DNA of 21,788 bases from Firmicutes bacterium UBA5388 (GCA_002409975.1 DHOO01000059.1:12474-34261); one strand, 5' to 3'; positions 6,856-14,716 are shown, counted from the stretch's first letter. Notes: generated by a model from the letters alone, not told the origin. Numbers and translations: made by a program.

Positions 6856-8079
6856 ATGAAACCAGAGATCAAACCGACAATCTGGATCCTAGCTACTGTC
6901 CCTTTTATTATGGTTTTAGGAAATTCGATGCTAATTCCTGTTCTACCTGCCATCCAAAAAACATTGAAATTAAATCTTTTTCAGGTGGGGCTCTTAATTA
7001 CCGCCTTTTCCGTCCCAGCCGGTCTAACCATTCCTTTTGCCGGTATTCTTTCCGACCAGATAGGCAGAAAAATAGTGATGGCGCCCGCCTTAGTAATCTA
7101 CGGAATTGGTGGCCTTCTTGCAGGATTAGCTGCCCTGTTTCTCACCAAACCTTATCCTTATCTCCTGGGAGCAAGAATTATCCAAGGAATTGGCGCTGGA
7201 GGAACCTATCAGCTCGCCATGGCTTTAGCTAGTGACTTAATTCAAGATCAAGAACGAGCTCAGGTTTTAGGTTTGTTAGAAGCGGCTAATGGTTTAGGAA
7301 AGGTCGTCAGCCCTCTAGCAGGCGCTACCATCGGGCTAATCTCTTGGTATATGCCTTTTTTTGCTTATGGAGTTTTATCCTTCCCGATCGCTGCCGCCAT
7401 CTTTTGGGTAACTCAAGAACCAAAGGGTAATAACAAAGCTCAATCGCTTTCTGCTTACAGGAAAAACCTTCTCCAAATTTTAAAGGAGAAGGGAGCTAAC
7501 TTAAGCGCCGCCTTCCTCTGTGGTTTGATTGTTCTTTTTTCCCTTTTTGGGTTACTAAGCCTTTTCTCCGATCTGCTAGAAGAAAAATATCGTTCCGGGA
7601 TCTTCCAACGCGGTCTAGTAATCGCTATTCCTGTGTCTGCTATGGCTTTAACCTCTTATCTTTTAGGAATAATCTTAAAAAAACAATTGACCAAAACCCT
7701 GAAATGGACCATTATTGGTGGCCTTTCAATGGTAGCTTTAGGTTTATTTTTCTTCCCTATAATAAACGGGCTCTTTGCTAAAGTGCTCTTCTCTTCTTTT
7801 ATTGGGTTGGGAACTGGGATGGTTCTTCCATCATTAAATACTCTAATCACTTCATCAGCGCCCACCAGCGAACGAGGACTAATTACCTGTTTATATGGAA
7901 CTGTCAGGTTCTTTGGTGTCGCCATGGGTCCACCGGTTTTTGGACTTTCTTCTAAATTCGGTCAATCCACCATCTTCTGGTCTACTGTCGGGCTAGTAGC
8001 CATCATCGGAGTTTTATCCTTACTGCTTATCCATCCTAACCAGATCTTGCCTGCTTCCCTGAAAGGTGGTGAGCATTAA
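6856..8079 (+). CDS. MFS transporter (multidrug-efflux-like)
   Basis: This is a 12-helix secondary transporter of the major facilitator superfamily, 407 aa, probably a proton-driven exporter. The first helix 'FIMVLGNSMLIPVLPAI' is typical of the DHA1 drug-efflux group. Motif A appears in the loop between helices 2 and 3 as 'GILSDQIGRKIVM' (about residues 63-75). A second half of six helices starts near residue 210. The ATG at 6856 is preceded by AGGAG at ten bases. The substrate is unknown. The next gene starts 66 bases downstream without a terminator, so the two may be co-transcribed. Confidence 0.88.
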   Translation: MKPEIKPTIWILATVPFIMVLGNSMLIPVLPAIQKTLKLNLFQVGLLITAFSVPAGLTIPFAGILSDQIGRKIVMAPALVIYGIGGLLAGLAALFLTKPYPYLLGARIIQGIGAGGTYQLAMALASDLIQDQERAQVLGLLEAANGLGKVVSPLAGATIGLISWYMPFFAYGVLSFPIAAAIFWVTQEPKGNNKAQSLSAYRKNLLQILKEKGANLSAAFLCGLIVLFSLFGLLSLFSDLLEEKYRSGIFQRGLVIAIPVSAMALTSYLLGIILKKQLTKTLKWTIIGGLSMVALGLFFFPIINGLFAKVLFSSFIGLGTGMVLPSLNTLITSSAPTSERGLITCLYGTVRFFGVAMGPPVFGLSSKFGQSTIFWSTVGLVAIIGVLSLLLIHPNQILPASLKGGEH

Positions 8080-8145
8080 AATCTAGGTAAAAAAATAAAA
8101 CTTTAGGTTAATACTTTAATAAATTTGCAAAAGGAGGTTGATACT

Positions 8146-8343
8146 ATGGATAGGCTGGCGTTAATTCTAGTAATTATCGGCGCCATAAACTGGTTATTAG
8201 TAGGGTTATTCCGCATGGATCTGGTAGCCAGTATCTTTGGAGGAACAACCACTATGTTGAGTCGGATCGTGTATTCCCTAATCGGATTGGCTGGGCTCTA
8301 CACAATTACTTTCCTTTTCCGCGAACGGACTAAAGTTGAATAA
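8146..8343 (+). CDS. small membrane protein, DUF378 family
   Basis: This is a 65-aa protein with two transmembrane helices (about residues 4-24 and 38-58) and a charged C-terminal tail (RERTKVE). The 'IGAINWLLVGLF' segment followed by a short loop and 'SRIVYSLIGLAGLYTI' matches the DUF378 family, which is widespread and uncharacterised. The ATG at 8146 is chosen because AAGGAGG lies eight bases before it. A longer frame from a TTG at 8125 would place the ribosome binding site inside the coding region. A terminator follows closely. Confidence 0.85.
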   Translation: MDRLALILVIIGAINWLLVGLFRMDLVASIFGGTTTMLSRIVYSLIGLAGLYTITFLFRERTKVE

Positions 8344-8365
8344 GAGCCCCGAACATTTTATTACT

Positions 8366-8400
8366 AAATCCGAAGGCCATGCTTTCGGATTTTCTCAATT
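8366..8400 (+). terminator. intrinsic terminator after the DUF378 gene
   Basis: A 9-bp stem AAATCCGAA / TTCGGATTT (8366-8374 with 8384-8392) has a 9-base loop and then T-rich sequence. It ends the MFS-DUF378 transcript and separates it from the carboxypeptidase promoter. Confidence 0.75.
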
Positions 8401-8420
8401 TCTTTTTTCGGATTAATGTA

Positions 8421-8429
8421 TGTTATAAT
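8421..8429 (+). promoter_or_regulatory. extended -10 promoter of the carboxypeptidase gene
   Basis: TGTTATAAT is a perfect TATAAT with the TG extension one base upstream. No good -35 lies at 17 bp. It is 46 bp ahead of the ATG at 8476, just after the terminator, and is the only candidate I see here. Confidence 0.5.
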
Positions 8430-8475
8430 TTTAAATAGACCGCAAAAATACAAATTAACCACAGGAGGTGCTTAG

Positions 8476-9789
8476 ATGAGAAAATATCTCAAAAATATGA
8501 TCAGCTTTGTCCTTATTCAATCTTTGCTCCTTTCTTTCCTGGGAACAACTATTCAGGTTCAAGCGCAACCAATTGCCGACCCCTTACGTTTACGCGCAGA
8601 AGCAAGTATTTTGGTGGATGGAAAGAGTGGCAAAATTTTATACGAAAAGAACGCTGAGCAACCATTAGCTTTAGCCAGCATGACAAAGATCCTTACCGAG
8701 TACCTGATCTTCGAAAAAATCAAGGAAAACAGAATTAGTTGGACGCAGACTACCTCGATCAGCGATTATGCCCATCGTATCTCCCAGAATCTTAAGCTTT
8801 CTAATGTCCCTTTGCGTTCCAACCAACAATATACCGTCAAAGAACTTTATGAAGCAATGGCGATCTATTCAGCTAATGGGGCTACTATTGCTTTAACTGA
8901 GTTAGTGGCGGGAAATGAAACAGAGTTTGTACGGATGATGAATGAAAAAGCCAGGGCCTTCGGGATGGAAAATTTTACTTTTGTTAACTCTACTGGCTTA
9001 AACAATAAGGATTTACTAGGATTACATCCGGCAGGAAACTCTGATCAAGAAAATTTCGCCTCGGCAAAAGATACCGCCATCATGGCTTTCCGCTTAATCA
9101 ATGATTTCCCCGAAGTTCTTACGATCTCTAGTATTGCCAAAAAAATATTTCGAGCCGAAACAGTTGATGCCATTAAAATGGATAACTGGAACTGGATGCT
9201 ACCTGAGTTAGTTTATGGTTATAAGGGGACTGACGGTTTAAAAACCGGCTCTACAGATTTAGCTGGATTTTGCTTCACTGCTACCGCTAAACGTAATGAG
9301 ACCAGACTAATTTCTGTAGTAATGAAAGCTAAATCCTATGCCGCCCGTTTTCAGGAGACAAAAAAATTGATGGATTATGGGTTTATGAATTATGAGACCA
9401 AAACTCTTTTCCCTGCTGAGTTCAAAGTTCCAGCTACCCCTGAAATTCCTGTCCAAAAAGGAAGAGAAACAAGAGTAGGAATTGCCTCTGAAAAACCTCT
9501 CACTCTACTAATTAGACGAAGCGAAGACAGTCTCTACCAACCTATAGCTAAACTTGAAACAGCTAGGATCGCGGCTCCAGTAGCTAAGGGGAAATCTGTA
9601 GGCAAATTAGTGGCTGAATACCACGGGTCAGAGAAATATAAATATTTAACAGTCGATGGCCCTTTACGAGAAGAAGTTCCGCTAATAACCACTCGCGAAG
9701 TTAAGAAAGCCGGATTTTTCAAACTAATTTTCTATCAAATTATCACCTTTTTTACCTGGTTAGGGCGGAAATTTAGCAACCTGTTTTAA
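8476..9789 (+). CDS. D-alanyl-D-alanine carboxypeptidase (peptidase S11, DacA/DacF type)
   Basis: This is a penicillin-binding protein 5-type enzyme that trims the terminal D-Ala from peptidoglycan stem peptides, acting outside the membrane. It has a signal peptide (1-30, ending VQA), the SxxK nucleophile motif 'SMTK' (S68, K71), the SxN motif 'SAN' (132-134) and the KTG motif in 'GLKTGSTDLAG' (256-258). A C-terminal beta domain and a terminal amphipathic helix (about 415-437, 'FFKLIFYQIITFFTWLGRKF') that would anchor it to the membrane follow. The length of 437 aa is typical. AGGAGG lies seven bases before the ATG. Firmicutes carry several paralogues, including sporulation-specific DacF, and I cannot tell which this is. 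The stop is followed directly by a shared terminator. Confidence 0.93.
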   Translation: MRKYLKNMISFVLIQSLLLSFLGTTIQVQAQPIADPLRLRAEASILVDGKSGKILYEKNAEQPLALASMTKILTEYLIFEKIKENRISWTQTTSISDYAHRISQNLKLSNVPLRSNQQYTVKELYEAMAIYSANGATIALTELVAGNETEFVRMMNEKARAFGMENFTFVNSTGLNNKDLLGLHPAGNSDQENFASAKDTAIMAFRLINDFPEVLTISSIAKKIFRAETVDAIKMDNWNWMLPELVYGYKGTDGLKTGSTDLAGFCFTATAKRNETRLISVVMKAKSYAARFQETKKLMDYGFMNYETKTLFPAEFKVPATPEIPVQKGRETRVGIASEKPLTLLIRRSEDSLYQPIAKLETARIAAPVAKGKSVGKLVAEYHGSEKYKYLTVDGPLREEVPLITTREVKKAGFFKLIFYQIITFFTWLGRKFSNLF

Positions 9790-9792
9790 CTA

Positions 9793-9817
9793 AAAAATGG
9801 CCGTTGAGGCCATTTTT
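9793..9817. terminator. bidirectional terminator between the carboxypeptidase gene and trxA
   Basis: A 10-bp stem AAAAATGGCC / GGCCATTTTT with a 5-base loop gives T-runs on both strands. It begins three bases after the carboxypeptidase stop, and the trxA stop codon overlaps its other edge, so it serves both convergent genes. Confidence 0.85.
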
Positions 9818-10133
9818 ATACCCACTTATCAAGAACTGCTGTTATTCTCTTCTTAGGAAGAGCTCCATTAATCTGGTCTACAATCTTACCATCTTTAAAG
9901 ATCAGCATTGTCGGTATGGACATAATATTATATTCAGTCGAAAGGGCCAGGTTTTCATCAGTATTCAACTTCCCTACTTTTGCCTTTCCTTGATACTCCT
10001 CAGCGATCTCATCAATGATGGGCGCCACCATCCGGCAAGGACCACACCAGGGGGCCCAAAAATCCACAAGCGCCACCCCATTATAATCTAGAATCTCTGC
10101 CTTGAAATTGCTATTGGTTAATGTTAATACCAT
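9816..10133 (-). CDS. trxA: thioredoxin
   Basis: This small cytosolic dithiol-disulfide oxidoreductase is reduced by thioredoxin reductase, which is not in the window. The 105-aa product has the classical active site 'FWAPWCGPCRM' (C30, C33), the buried aspartate in 'VDFW' (D24), the cis-proline in 'SIPTML' (P74) and the 'FKDGK' turn. AAAGGAGG lies nine bases before the ATG. It lies 111 bases downstream of the CsoR-family repressor gene with no terminator I can see between them. It could therefore be read from the repressor promoter and be part of the same redox or sulfur response. Confidence 0.96.
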   Translation of the reverse strand: MVLTLTNSNFKAEILDYNGVALVDFWAPWCGPCRMVAPIIDEIAEEYQGKAKVGKLNTDENLALSTEYNIMSIPTMLIFKDGKIVDQINGALPKKRITAVLDKWV

Positions 10134-10244
10134 TAATACTTACCTCCTTTAAAATAAAGCGCCAATTTTGTTTAAATTAACCAGATAATACGACTCGATG
10201 TTCATAGCTCACTCGATACTCGTTTGAAAGTCGAATACTCTCCT

Positions 10245-10544
10245 TTAATAGAATTTTTTAAAAACCTCCGTAAACTTTTCCATTGCTTGCTCCGGACTTC
10301 CACCTTTGGATAGCTCTTGAGAGATGCAGGAAGCTAACTGATGACTAAGTATAGTCATGGCTACTTGAACCACTGCTGACTTAACAGCAGCTACTTGGAA
10401 CACCACTTCTTGGCAAGAACGATCTTCTTCGATCATTCTCTGCAGACCACGAACCTGACCCTCAATCCGTCGTAGTCGTTTGATCAAATCATCCTTAATA
10501 TCCCCAGAAATATGCTCACTATGATCTGCACTGGACTGGGTCAT
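10245..10544 (-). CDS. CsoR-family repressor, CstR-like (DUF156)
   Basis: This is a small all-helical DNA-binding repressor of the CsoR/RcnR/FrmR/CstR family. The core 'KRLRRIEGQVRGLQRMIEEDR' is unmistakable. Numbered from the ATG at 10544 (99 aa), the sensor cysteines are C44 and C73, spaced 29 residues apart as in copper CsoR and in CstR. The copper-ligand histidine position between them (C+25) is Q69. A histidine sits one residue earlier (H68), off register. CstR, the persulfide sensor, has Asn there and the same 'KS' after the first cysteine. I therefore infer thiol/persulfide sensing rather than Cu(I), from my reading of remembered family sequences. AAGGGGGG lies six bases before the ATG. 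It is preceded by a full promoter with an operator-like palindrome, implying autorepression. Confidence 0.9.
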   Translation of the reverse strand: MTQSSADHSEHISGDIKDDLIKRLRRIEGQVRGLQRMIEEDRSCQEVVFQVAAVKSAVVQVAMTILSHQLASCISQELSKGGSPEQAMEKFTEVFKKFY

Positions 10545-10562
10545 AATCAACCCCCCTTACTA

Positions 10563-10576
10563 TACCCCCTAGGGTA
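10563..10576 (-). promoter_or_regulatory. CsoR/CstR-type operator
   Basis: The palindrome TACCC-CCTA-GGGTA is of the G-tract type bound by CsoR-family repressors. It lies five bases downstream of the -10 and so covers the expected transcription start, where bound repressor would block initiation. Confidence 0.7.
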
Positions 10577-10581
10577 GTATG

Positions 10582-10610
10582 ATTATAGAATAATATTCCC
10601 CTTTTGTCAA
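10582..10610 (-). promoter_or_regulatory. consensus sigma-A promoter of the CsoR-family gene
   Basis: On the minus strand, TTGACA (10605-10610) is followed by exactly 17 bp and TATAAT (10582-10587). Both hexamers are perfect consensus. Such a strong promoter, overlapped downstream by an operator, fits a gene that is silent until the repressor is modified. Confidence 0.88.
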
Positions 10611-10703
10611 GACCTCTCCTCGATTTTTTATATAGCTTCCACATCACCCTTATCTATAAAGACAGGCCAGTTACACCTAGTGTATAAAATTATAAATAAT
10701 TGA

Positions 10704-10982
10704 TGTTTATTGATTAGCTACCGTTGGGATGAGTCAGACACAGCGGCAGCAACATATTTAAAAAGATGGAAGATCGAAGTTTTCTATCGTTTTGCTAAAC
10801 AGGAACTAGGTCTAACCTCATATAGTGTTTGACTGGTATTAGGCTATCAATATATTCTATCGGGATCATTAAATCAAAAGGCAACGCAAAAAGCCCTATA
10901 TAATCAGATTTGTACTGCAGGGAACAACCGCCCCCTTTTACCCGTTTTCTATAATACAACACCTTTGCTTTTAGGGGAATGA
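10704..10982 (+). pseudogene. decayed transposase C-terminal fragment (IS4-like)
   Basis: In one plus-strand frame this stretch reads 'TYLKRWKIEVFYRFAKQELG' followed by 'LTSYSV'. This is the Y-x-x-R-W-x-I-E-x-F-[FY]-R-x-x-K-Q-x-L-G-[LF] block of DDE transposases of the IS4-like group, which carries the catalytic glutamate. A TGA at 10830-10832 interrupts it. The same frame then continues with 'LVLGYQYI', like the 'L-V-x-L-A-Y' that normally comes some 10-15 residues later, so an internal deletion is likely. There is no N-terminal part, start codon or terminal inverted repeats that I can see. The last 20 residues of the frame are not recognisably transposase. It is a dead relic of a past insertion. 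Confidence 0.7.
10829..10856 (+). promoter_or_regulatory. possible promoter for the two-component operon
   Basis: TTGACT (10829-10834) is followed by 16 bp and TATATT (10851-10856), inside the transposase relic, about 155 bp before the response regulator ATG. A second TATAAT at 10950 has no good -35. This is a weak-to-moderate prediction. Confidence 0.35.
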
Positions 10983-11011
10983 GGAGCAGCGGTGAAACCA
11001 GGAGGTATGCA

Positions 11012-11719
11012 ATGAACGAAACTATTCTCATCATCGAAGATGAGGCCAAAGTGGCCCAGATTATCCGCGCCTACCTAGAGAAAGAGGGCTATAAGATCCG
11101 CATCATTACGGACGGAGCAAAAGTTATTGATGAAATTAAAAATAATCCGCCTGATCTGATCATTCTTGATCGTATGCTACCCAATGTCTCTGGAGATCTG
11201 CTTTGTACACAGATTCGTCAGCAAAACGAAATCCCTATTTTAATGCTTTCAGCCTTAACTACTGAGGAAGAAAGGATTTTTGGGCTACAGATCGGAGCCG
11301 ATGATTACATGATCAAACCTTTCAGTCCAAAAGAATTAGTGACGCGGGTCATGGCTCTCCTGCGCCGGTCGAAAAAAAAGGAGCGCCCTGCGCCACTCGT
11401 TCTGGATAACGGTCGACTGTTAATCGATCCTTTAAAATATGAAGTTTATCGCGATGGAACCAAACTGAGTCTTACTCCCACCGAATTCCAACTTTTATTA
11501 ATGTTAGCAATCCATGCCGGACAAGTATTTCGTAGAGAAGCACTCTTGGAAAAACTGCAAGGAACAAGTTATGAAGGCTATGAACGAACGATTGATGCTC
11601 ATATTAAAAATCTACGCCAGAAACTTGAACCCTATCCTGCTAAACCCCGCTATATTAAGACCATTTTCGGAGTAGGTTATAAATTCTCTCCAGAACAGGA
11701 GAGAAACCATGAACTTTAA
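11012..11719 (+). CDS. OmpR-family response regulator
   Basis: This is a cytosolic transcription factor activated by phosphorylation from the kinase encoded next to it. The receiver domain (about residues 4-117) has the acidic pair E9-D10, the phospho-acceptor D53 in 'LIILDRMLPNVSG' and the conserved lysine in 'DDYMIKPFSPKEL'. A winged-helix DNA-binding domain (about 135-230) follows, with 'LTPTEFQLLLML' and 'TIDAHIKNLRQKL'. The start at 11012 (235 aa) is chosen because AGGAGG lies six bases before that ATG. The frame is open further upstream but without family sequence. Its stop overlaps the kinase start by 11 bases, so the two are translationally coupled. Its targets are not evident. Confidence 0.93.
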   Translation: MNETILIIEDEAKVAQIIRAYLEKEGYKIRIITDGAKVIDEIKNNPPDLIILDRMLPNVSGDLLCTQIRQQNEIPILMLSALTTEEERIFGLQIGADDYMIKPFSPKELVTRVMALLRRSKKKERPAPLVLDNGRLLIDPLKYEVYRDGTKLSLTPTEFQLLLMLAIHAGQVFRREALLEKLQGTSYEGYERTIDAHIKNLRQKLEPYPAKPRYIKTIFGVGYKFSPEQERNHEL

Positions 11720-13079
11720 AGCTAGTCTCCGCTGGAAGTTTTCTCTCTTCTTGACTGGGGTAGTTCTCGGTTCGGTGCTCTTAACAGGATGGCTGATCAA
11801 TAAAGGTTTTGATACTAATTTTAAAAAATATCTGCTAAAAACCTACGAATTGCAAACAGAGGACTTCCTCTCTTTACTACAAGAGACTTATCAACTGGCC
11901 GGAAACTGGGAACGGGTAGTTAATTCCCCAGAAGGAAGAAGACTAATCATGTCTAATCCGTCATTACTAAAATTAGAAGATTCTAAGAGTAACACTCTTT
12001 TACATCAAGGATTAGGGCGAAGATATATGGTAAGAGGGGGACTTGCCAATCGTAGAGTTAAAGTCTACCCCCTTGTGGTTCAAAATCAGGTGATCGGAAG
12101 AGCCTGGCTGTTAAGTACTAACCCCGCCGGTTTAATTACCCACGCTGATTTAGCTTTCCAGCAATCCGTGAACCGGATGATAATTTTTAGTATTATCATT
12201 TTAGGGGTTATAGCTTTAGGTTTAGGTTTTTGGGGGGCGAATTATTTAATTATCAACCGCCTGGGAAGGCTTAAACAGGCTTTTGCTACACTGGCCGCCG
12301 GGGATTTAAAGGTAAGAATTAAAGATTCTTCCCAGGATGAACTGGGGGAATTAGCTACTGATTTCAATACTACTGCCGAAAATCTACTCCATCTGGAGGA
12401 ACTAAAAAAATCTTATCTTTCGGAGACCGCTCATGAACTTCGTACCCCGCTCACCACCATCCGTAGCCATCTAGAAGCTTTTCAGGACGGAATCATCACC
12501 CCAAACCAAGAATCCCTTTCTTTGGTTATGGAGGAAGTAATGAACCTAACTTCACTCCTCAATGATCTTCAGGATCTTACTTCTTCCACCGGATTATGCA
12601 AGAATCTCCGTTCCCTCCCGCTTGATCTCAATCTGATCCTAGCAAACCTGGCGGAAAAATTTCGACCATTAGCCGCTGAGCATGATCTGACCATCATTGT
12701 TGAGCTTCCCACCATACCCCTTTATCTTAAAGGAGATCCGGAGGCCTTCACTAAAATTGTTAATAACCTCTTGAGTAATGCCATCAAATTTTCTGTTCCC
12801 GGAGGAAAGATAATTATTATTTTACAGAAGGAAGCGTCTCAAATTAAAATTAGCATCGCCGATCAGGGAATTGGAGTCCAGCCGGAGGAAATCCCGAAAA
12901 TATTTGAGCGTTTTTACCGGATCGATCCCTCCCGCTCCCGGCGGACCGGTGGCAGCGGGTTGGGGTTGTCGATTGTTAAAGAGTTAACAGAAGCGATGGG
13001 AGGCACTGTTAAGGTAGAGAGCAGACCAGAAGCAGGGAGTATCTTTACCCTAACCTTCCCGGCGCCCCCGTCTTTTTAA
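11709..13079 (+). CDS. sensor histidine kinase (BaeS-like)
   Basis: This is a membrane-bound kinase that phosphorylates the adjacent response regulator. Its layout is membrane helix 1 (about 10-30), an extracytoplasmic sensor of some 120 residues, membrane helix 2 (about 157-180), HAMP (about 181-233), HisKA with phospho-acceptor H242 in 'SETAHELRTPLTTIRSH', and HATPase_c. The ATPase domain has the N box 'NNLLSNAIKF' (352-361), G1 'DQGIG' (385-389), F box 'FERFYR' (399-404) and G2 'GGSGLGL' (414-420). All catalytic boxes are intact, so it should be active. The overall architecture and HisKA sequence resemble envelope-stress kinases of the BaeS group, but the sensor region is not recognisable and the signal is unknown. 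The stop codon overlaps that of convergent nadE. Confidence 0.94.
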   Translation: MNFKASLRWKFSLFLTGVVLGSVLLTGWLINKGFDTNFKKYLLKTYELQTEDFLSLLQETYQLAGNWERVVNSPEGRRLIMSNPSLLKLEDSKSNTLLHQGLGRRYMVRGGLANRRVKVYPLVVQNQVIGRAWLLSTNPAGLITHADLAFQQSVNRMIIFSIIILGVIALGLGFWGANYLIINRLGRLKQAFATLAAGDLKVRIKDSSQDELGELATDFNTTAENLLHLEELKKSYLSETAHELRTPLTTIRSHLEAFQDGIITPNQESLSLVMEEVMNLTSLLNDLQDLTSSTGLCKNLRSLPLDLNLILANLAEKFRPLAAEHDLTIIVELPTIPLYLKGDPEAFTKIVNNLLSNAIKFSVPGGKIIIILQKEASQIKISIADQGIGVQPEEIPKIFERFYRIDPSRSRRTGGSGLGLSIVKELTEAMGGTVKVESRPEAGSIFTLTFPAPPSF

Positions 13080-14716
13080 AATTTGGCGGCTACCGGAAAC
13101 TGACGTTTCGGTCCCAGAGGGTTCCTGGTGACCCTTAGTCCTAAAACGGCTTGTCTTCGTTTATATTCATTACGTTTTACTGTCTGGATGACCCATCTAA
13201 CCATCCCTTCTTCAAACCCTAGAGCGATAATCTCCTCAGGGGAACGGTTTTCTTCCATATAAAGATCCAAAACCTGATCCAAAAGTGAATAGGGAGGTAA
13301 TGTATCCTGGTCAACTTGATCGGGTCGGAGTTCAGCCGAAGGCGCTTTGTTGATAATCGCCTCGGGGATTAAGACCTGATCTTTATTGATATACGCTGCT
13401 AACTCATAGACCAAAGTTTTAGATAGATCTGTAATAACGCTCAAGCCCCCGCTCATATCCCCATAAAGAGTGCAATATCCTACTAATAATTCACTTTTAT
13501 TCCCGGCTACTAAGAGAAGGTACCCATATTTATTAGAGAACGCCATTAAAATATTCCCCCGGATTCTCGCTTGTAGATTCTCTTCAGTAGTATCAACGAC
13601 CCCCCTCTCCCCTTGAAAGTAGGGTTGCAAAGTATGAAGATACTCTTGAAAAAGAGGGGCGATCGGGATCACTTTAAACTTTACCCCTAAGTTATGAGCA
13701 AGCTCTCTGGAATCTTCCACGCTTCCTGTGGAGGAATAAGGTGAAGGCATAGAAATCCCAAGAACATTCTCGCTCCCCAACGCTTTGGCAGCCAAACAGC
13801 AGACCACCGCAGAATCAATCCCCCCAGAAAGTCCGAGCACTGCTTGGTTAAACCCTGTTTTGCGAAAGTAATCCCGAATCCCAAGGACTAAAGCATCATG
13901 AACTGAACCAATTGCCGAGCGTGGCGAATAATAGCCGCGCGTTGTTGCGACCTTGGTATCTACAGTTGTAATATATTCTTTAAAAGAGGGCCCCACGAGC
14001 ACCGATTCTCCTTGTTCATTAAAAAACATACTTTGTCCATTGAAAATCAGTTCATCATTCCCACCGACCTGATTAACAAGGAGCAGTGGGATTTTATGCT
14101 TCCGCGCGACCTCGGAGGCTAACTCATAAACCTTTTCTTCCCACCCCATATAAAAAGGAAAAGCGGCGATATTAATGATTAAACCGGCTTGGCCAGCTAA
14201 TTCGGTAAAAGTGTTCACTGGAGAAGACTCCCCTCCTGACTCTACTGGCTTCTGCCATAAATCCTCTCCCAGAATAATTCCAAGCTTCGTCCCTTTAAAA
14301 TCCACGATGGCAACTTTTTCCGCCGGTTTAAAATAGTAGGCTTCATTAAACAGATCGTAAGCAGGGAGAAAAGATTTATGTTGCGTAAAGACAATTTCTC
14401 CACGGTAAATCAGAAGCGCCGAGTTATGAAGAACTCGCCCTTGTTTTCTCTCAGCGAGAGTGGGCGCTCCAACTAAAATACCGGTCTGGGAGTAATCCCT
14501 GGATAAAGAGACTAATTCCCTCAAACTGTTAGCAGTTTTCTGGAGAAACCACTCCCTTTCCAATATACCCACTGGCGGGTAGCCGGTAAGAAAAAGTTCA
14601 GGAAGAACCACAAGGTCCGATTGGTTTTGGTCTTGTGCCAAGATGAGCTTGATCCGTTCTAAATTACCTTCTACATCCCCAACCACCGGATTTAGTTGAG
14701 CAATTGTAATCTTCAT
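13076..14716 (-). CDS. nadE: NAD(+) synthetase, glutamine-dependent architecture but lacking the amidase Cys
   Basis: This enzyme makes NAD+ from deamido-NAD+ with ATP, the last step of NAD biosynthesis. It has an N-terminal nitrilase-type glutaminase domain (1-260) and a C-terminal ATP-pyrophosphatase synthetase domain with 'LGLSGGIDSAVV'. It also has 'GNKSELLVGY' and the 'KAPSAELRPDQVDQD' region. The synthetase motifs are intact. In the glutaminase triad I see Glu40 ('VLPELFLTGYPP') and Lys114 ('HKSFLP'). The nucleophile position of the normal 'CED-W' motif instead reads GEDLW, with Gly150 encoded by GGA at 14267-14269. It therefore probably cannot hydrolyse glutamine and may use free ammonia. 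The length (546 aa) and ATG start (GGGGGAG five bases upstream) are normal. Confidence 0.94.
   Translation of the reverse strand: MKITIAQLNPVVGDVEGNLERIKLILAQDQNQSDLVVLPELFLTGYPPVGILEREWFLQKTANSLRELVSLSRDYSQTGILVGAPTLAERKQGRVLHNSALLIYRGEIVFTQHKSFLPAYDLFNEAYYFKPAEKVAIVDFKGTKLGIILGEDLWQKPVESGGESSPVNTFTELAGQAGLIINIAAFPFYMGWEEKVYELASEVARKHKIPLLLVNQVGGNDELIFNGQSMFFNEQGESVLVGPSFKEYITTVDTKVATTRGYYSPRSAIGSVHDALVLGIRDYFRKTGFNQAVLGLSGGIDSAVVCCLAAKALGSENVLGISMPSPYSSTGSVEDSRELAHNLGVKFKVIPIAPLFQEYLHTLQPYFQGERGVVDTTEENLQARIRGNILMAFSNKYGYLLLVAGNKSELLVGYCTLYGDMSGGLSVITDLSKTLVYELAAYINKDQVLIPEAIINKAPSAELRPDQVDQDTLPPYSLLDQVLDLYMEENRSPEEIIALGFEEGMVRWVIQTVKRNEYKRRQAVLGLRVTRNPLGPKRQFPVAAKF

Noticed and set aside
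10134..10244. Imperfect repeats (ACTCGAT twice) and an 11-codon GTG frame between the repressor gene and trxA
   Set aside because: The hairpin needs two wobbles, there is no T-tract, and the frame has no nearby ribosome binding site.
10795..11049. An 84-codon minus-strand frame before the response regulator
   Set aside because: No ribosome binding site and no family resemblance. It runs antisense through the transposase relic and into the response regulator gene.
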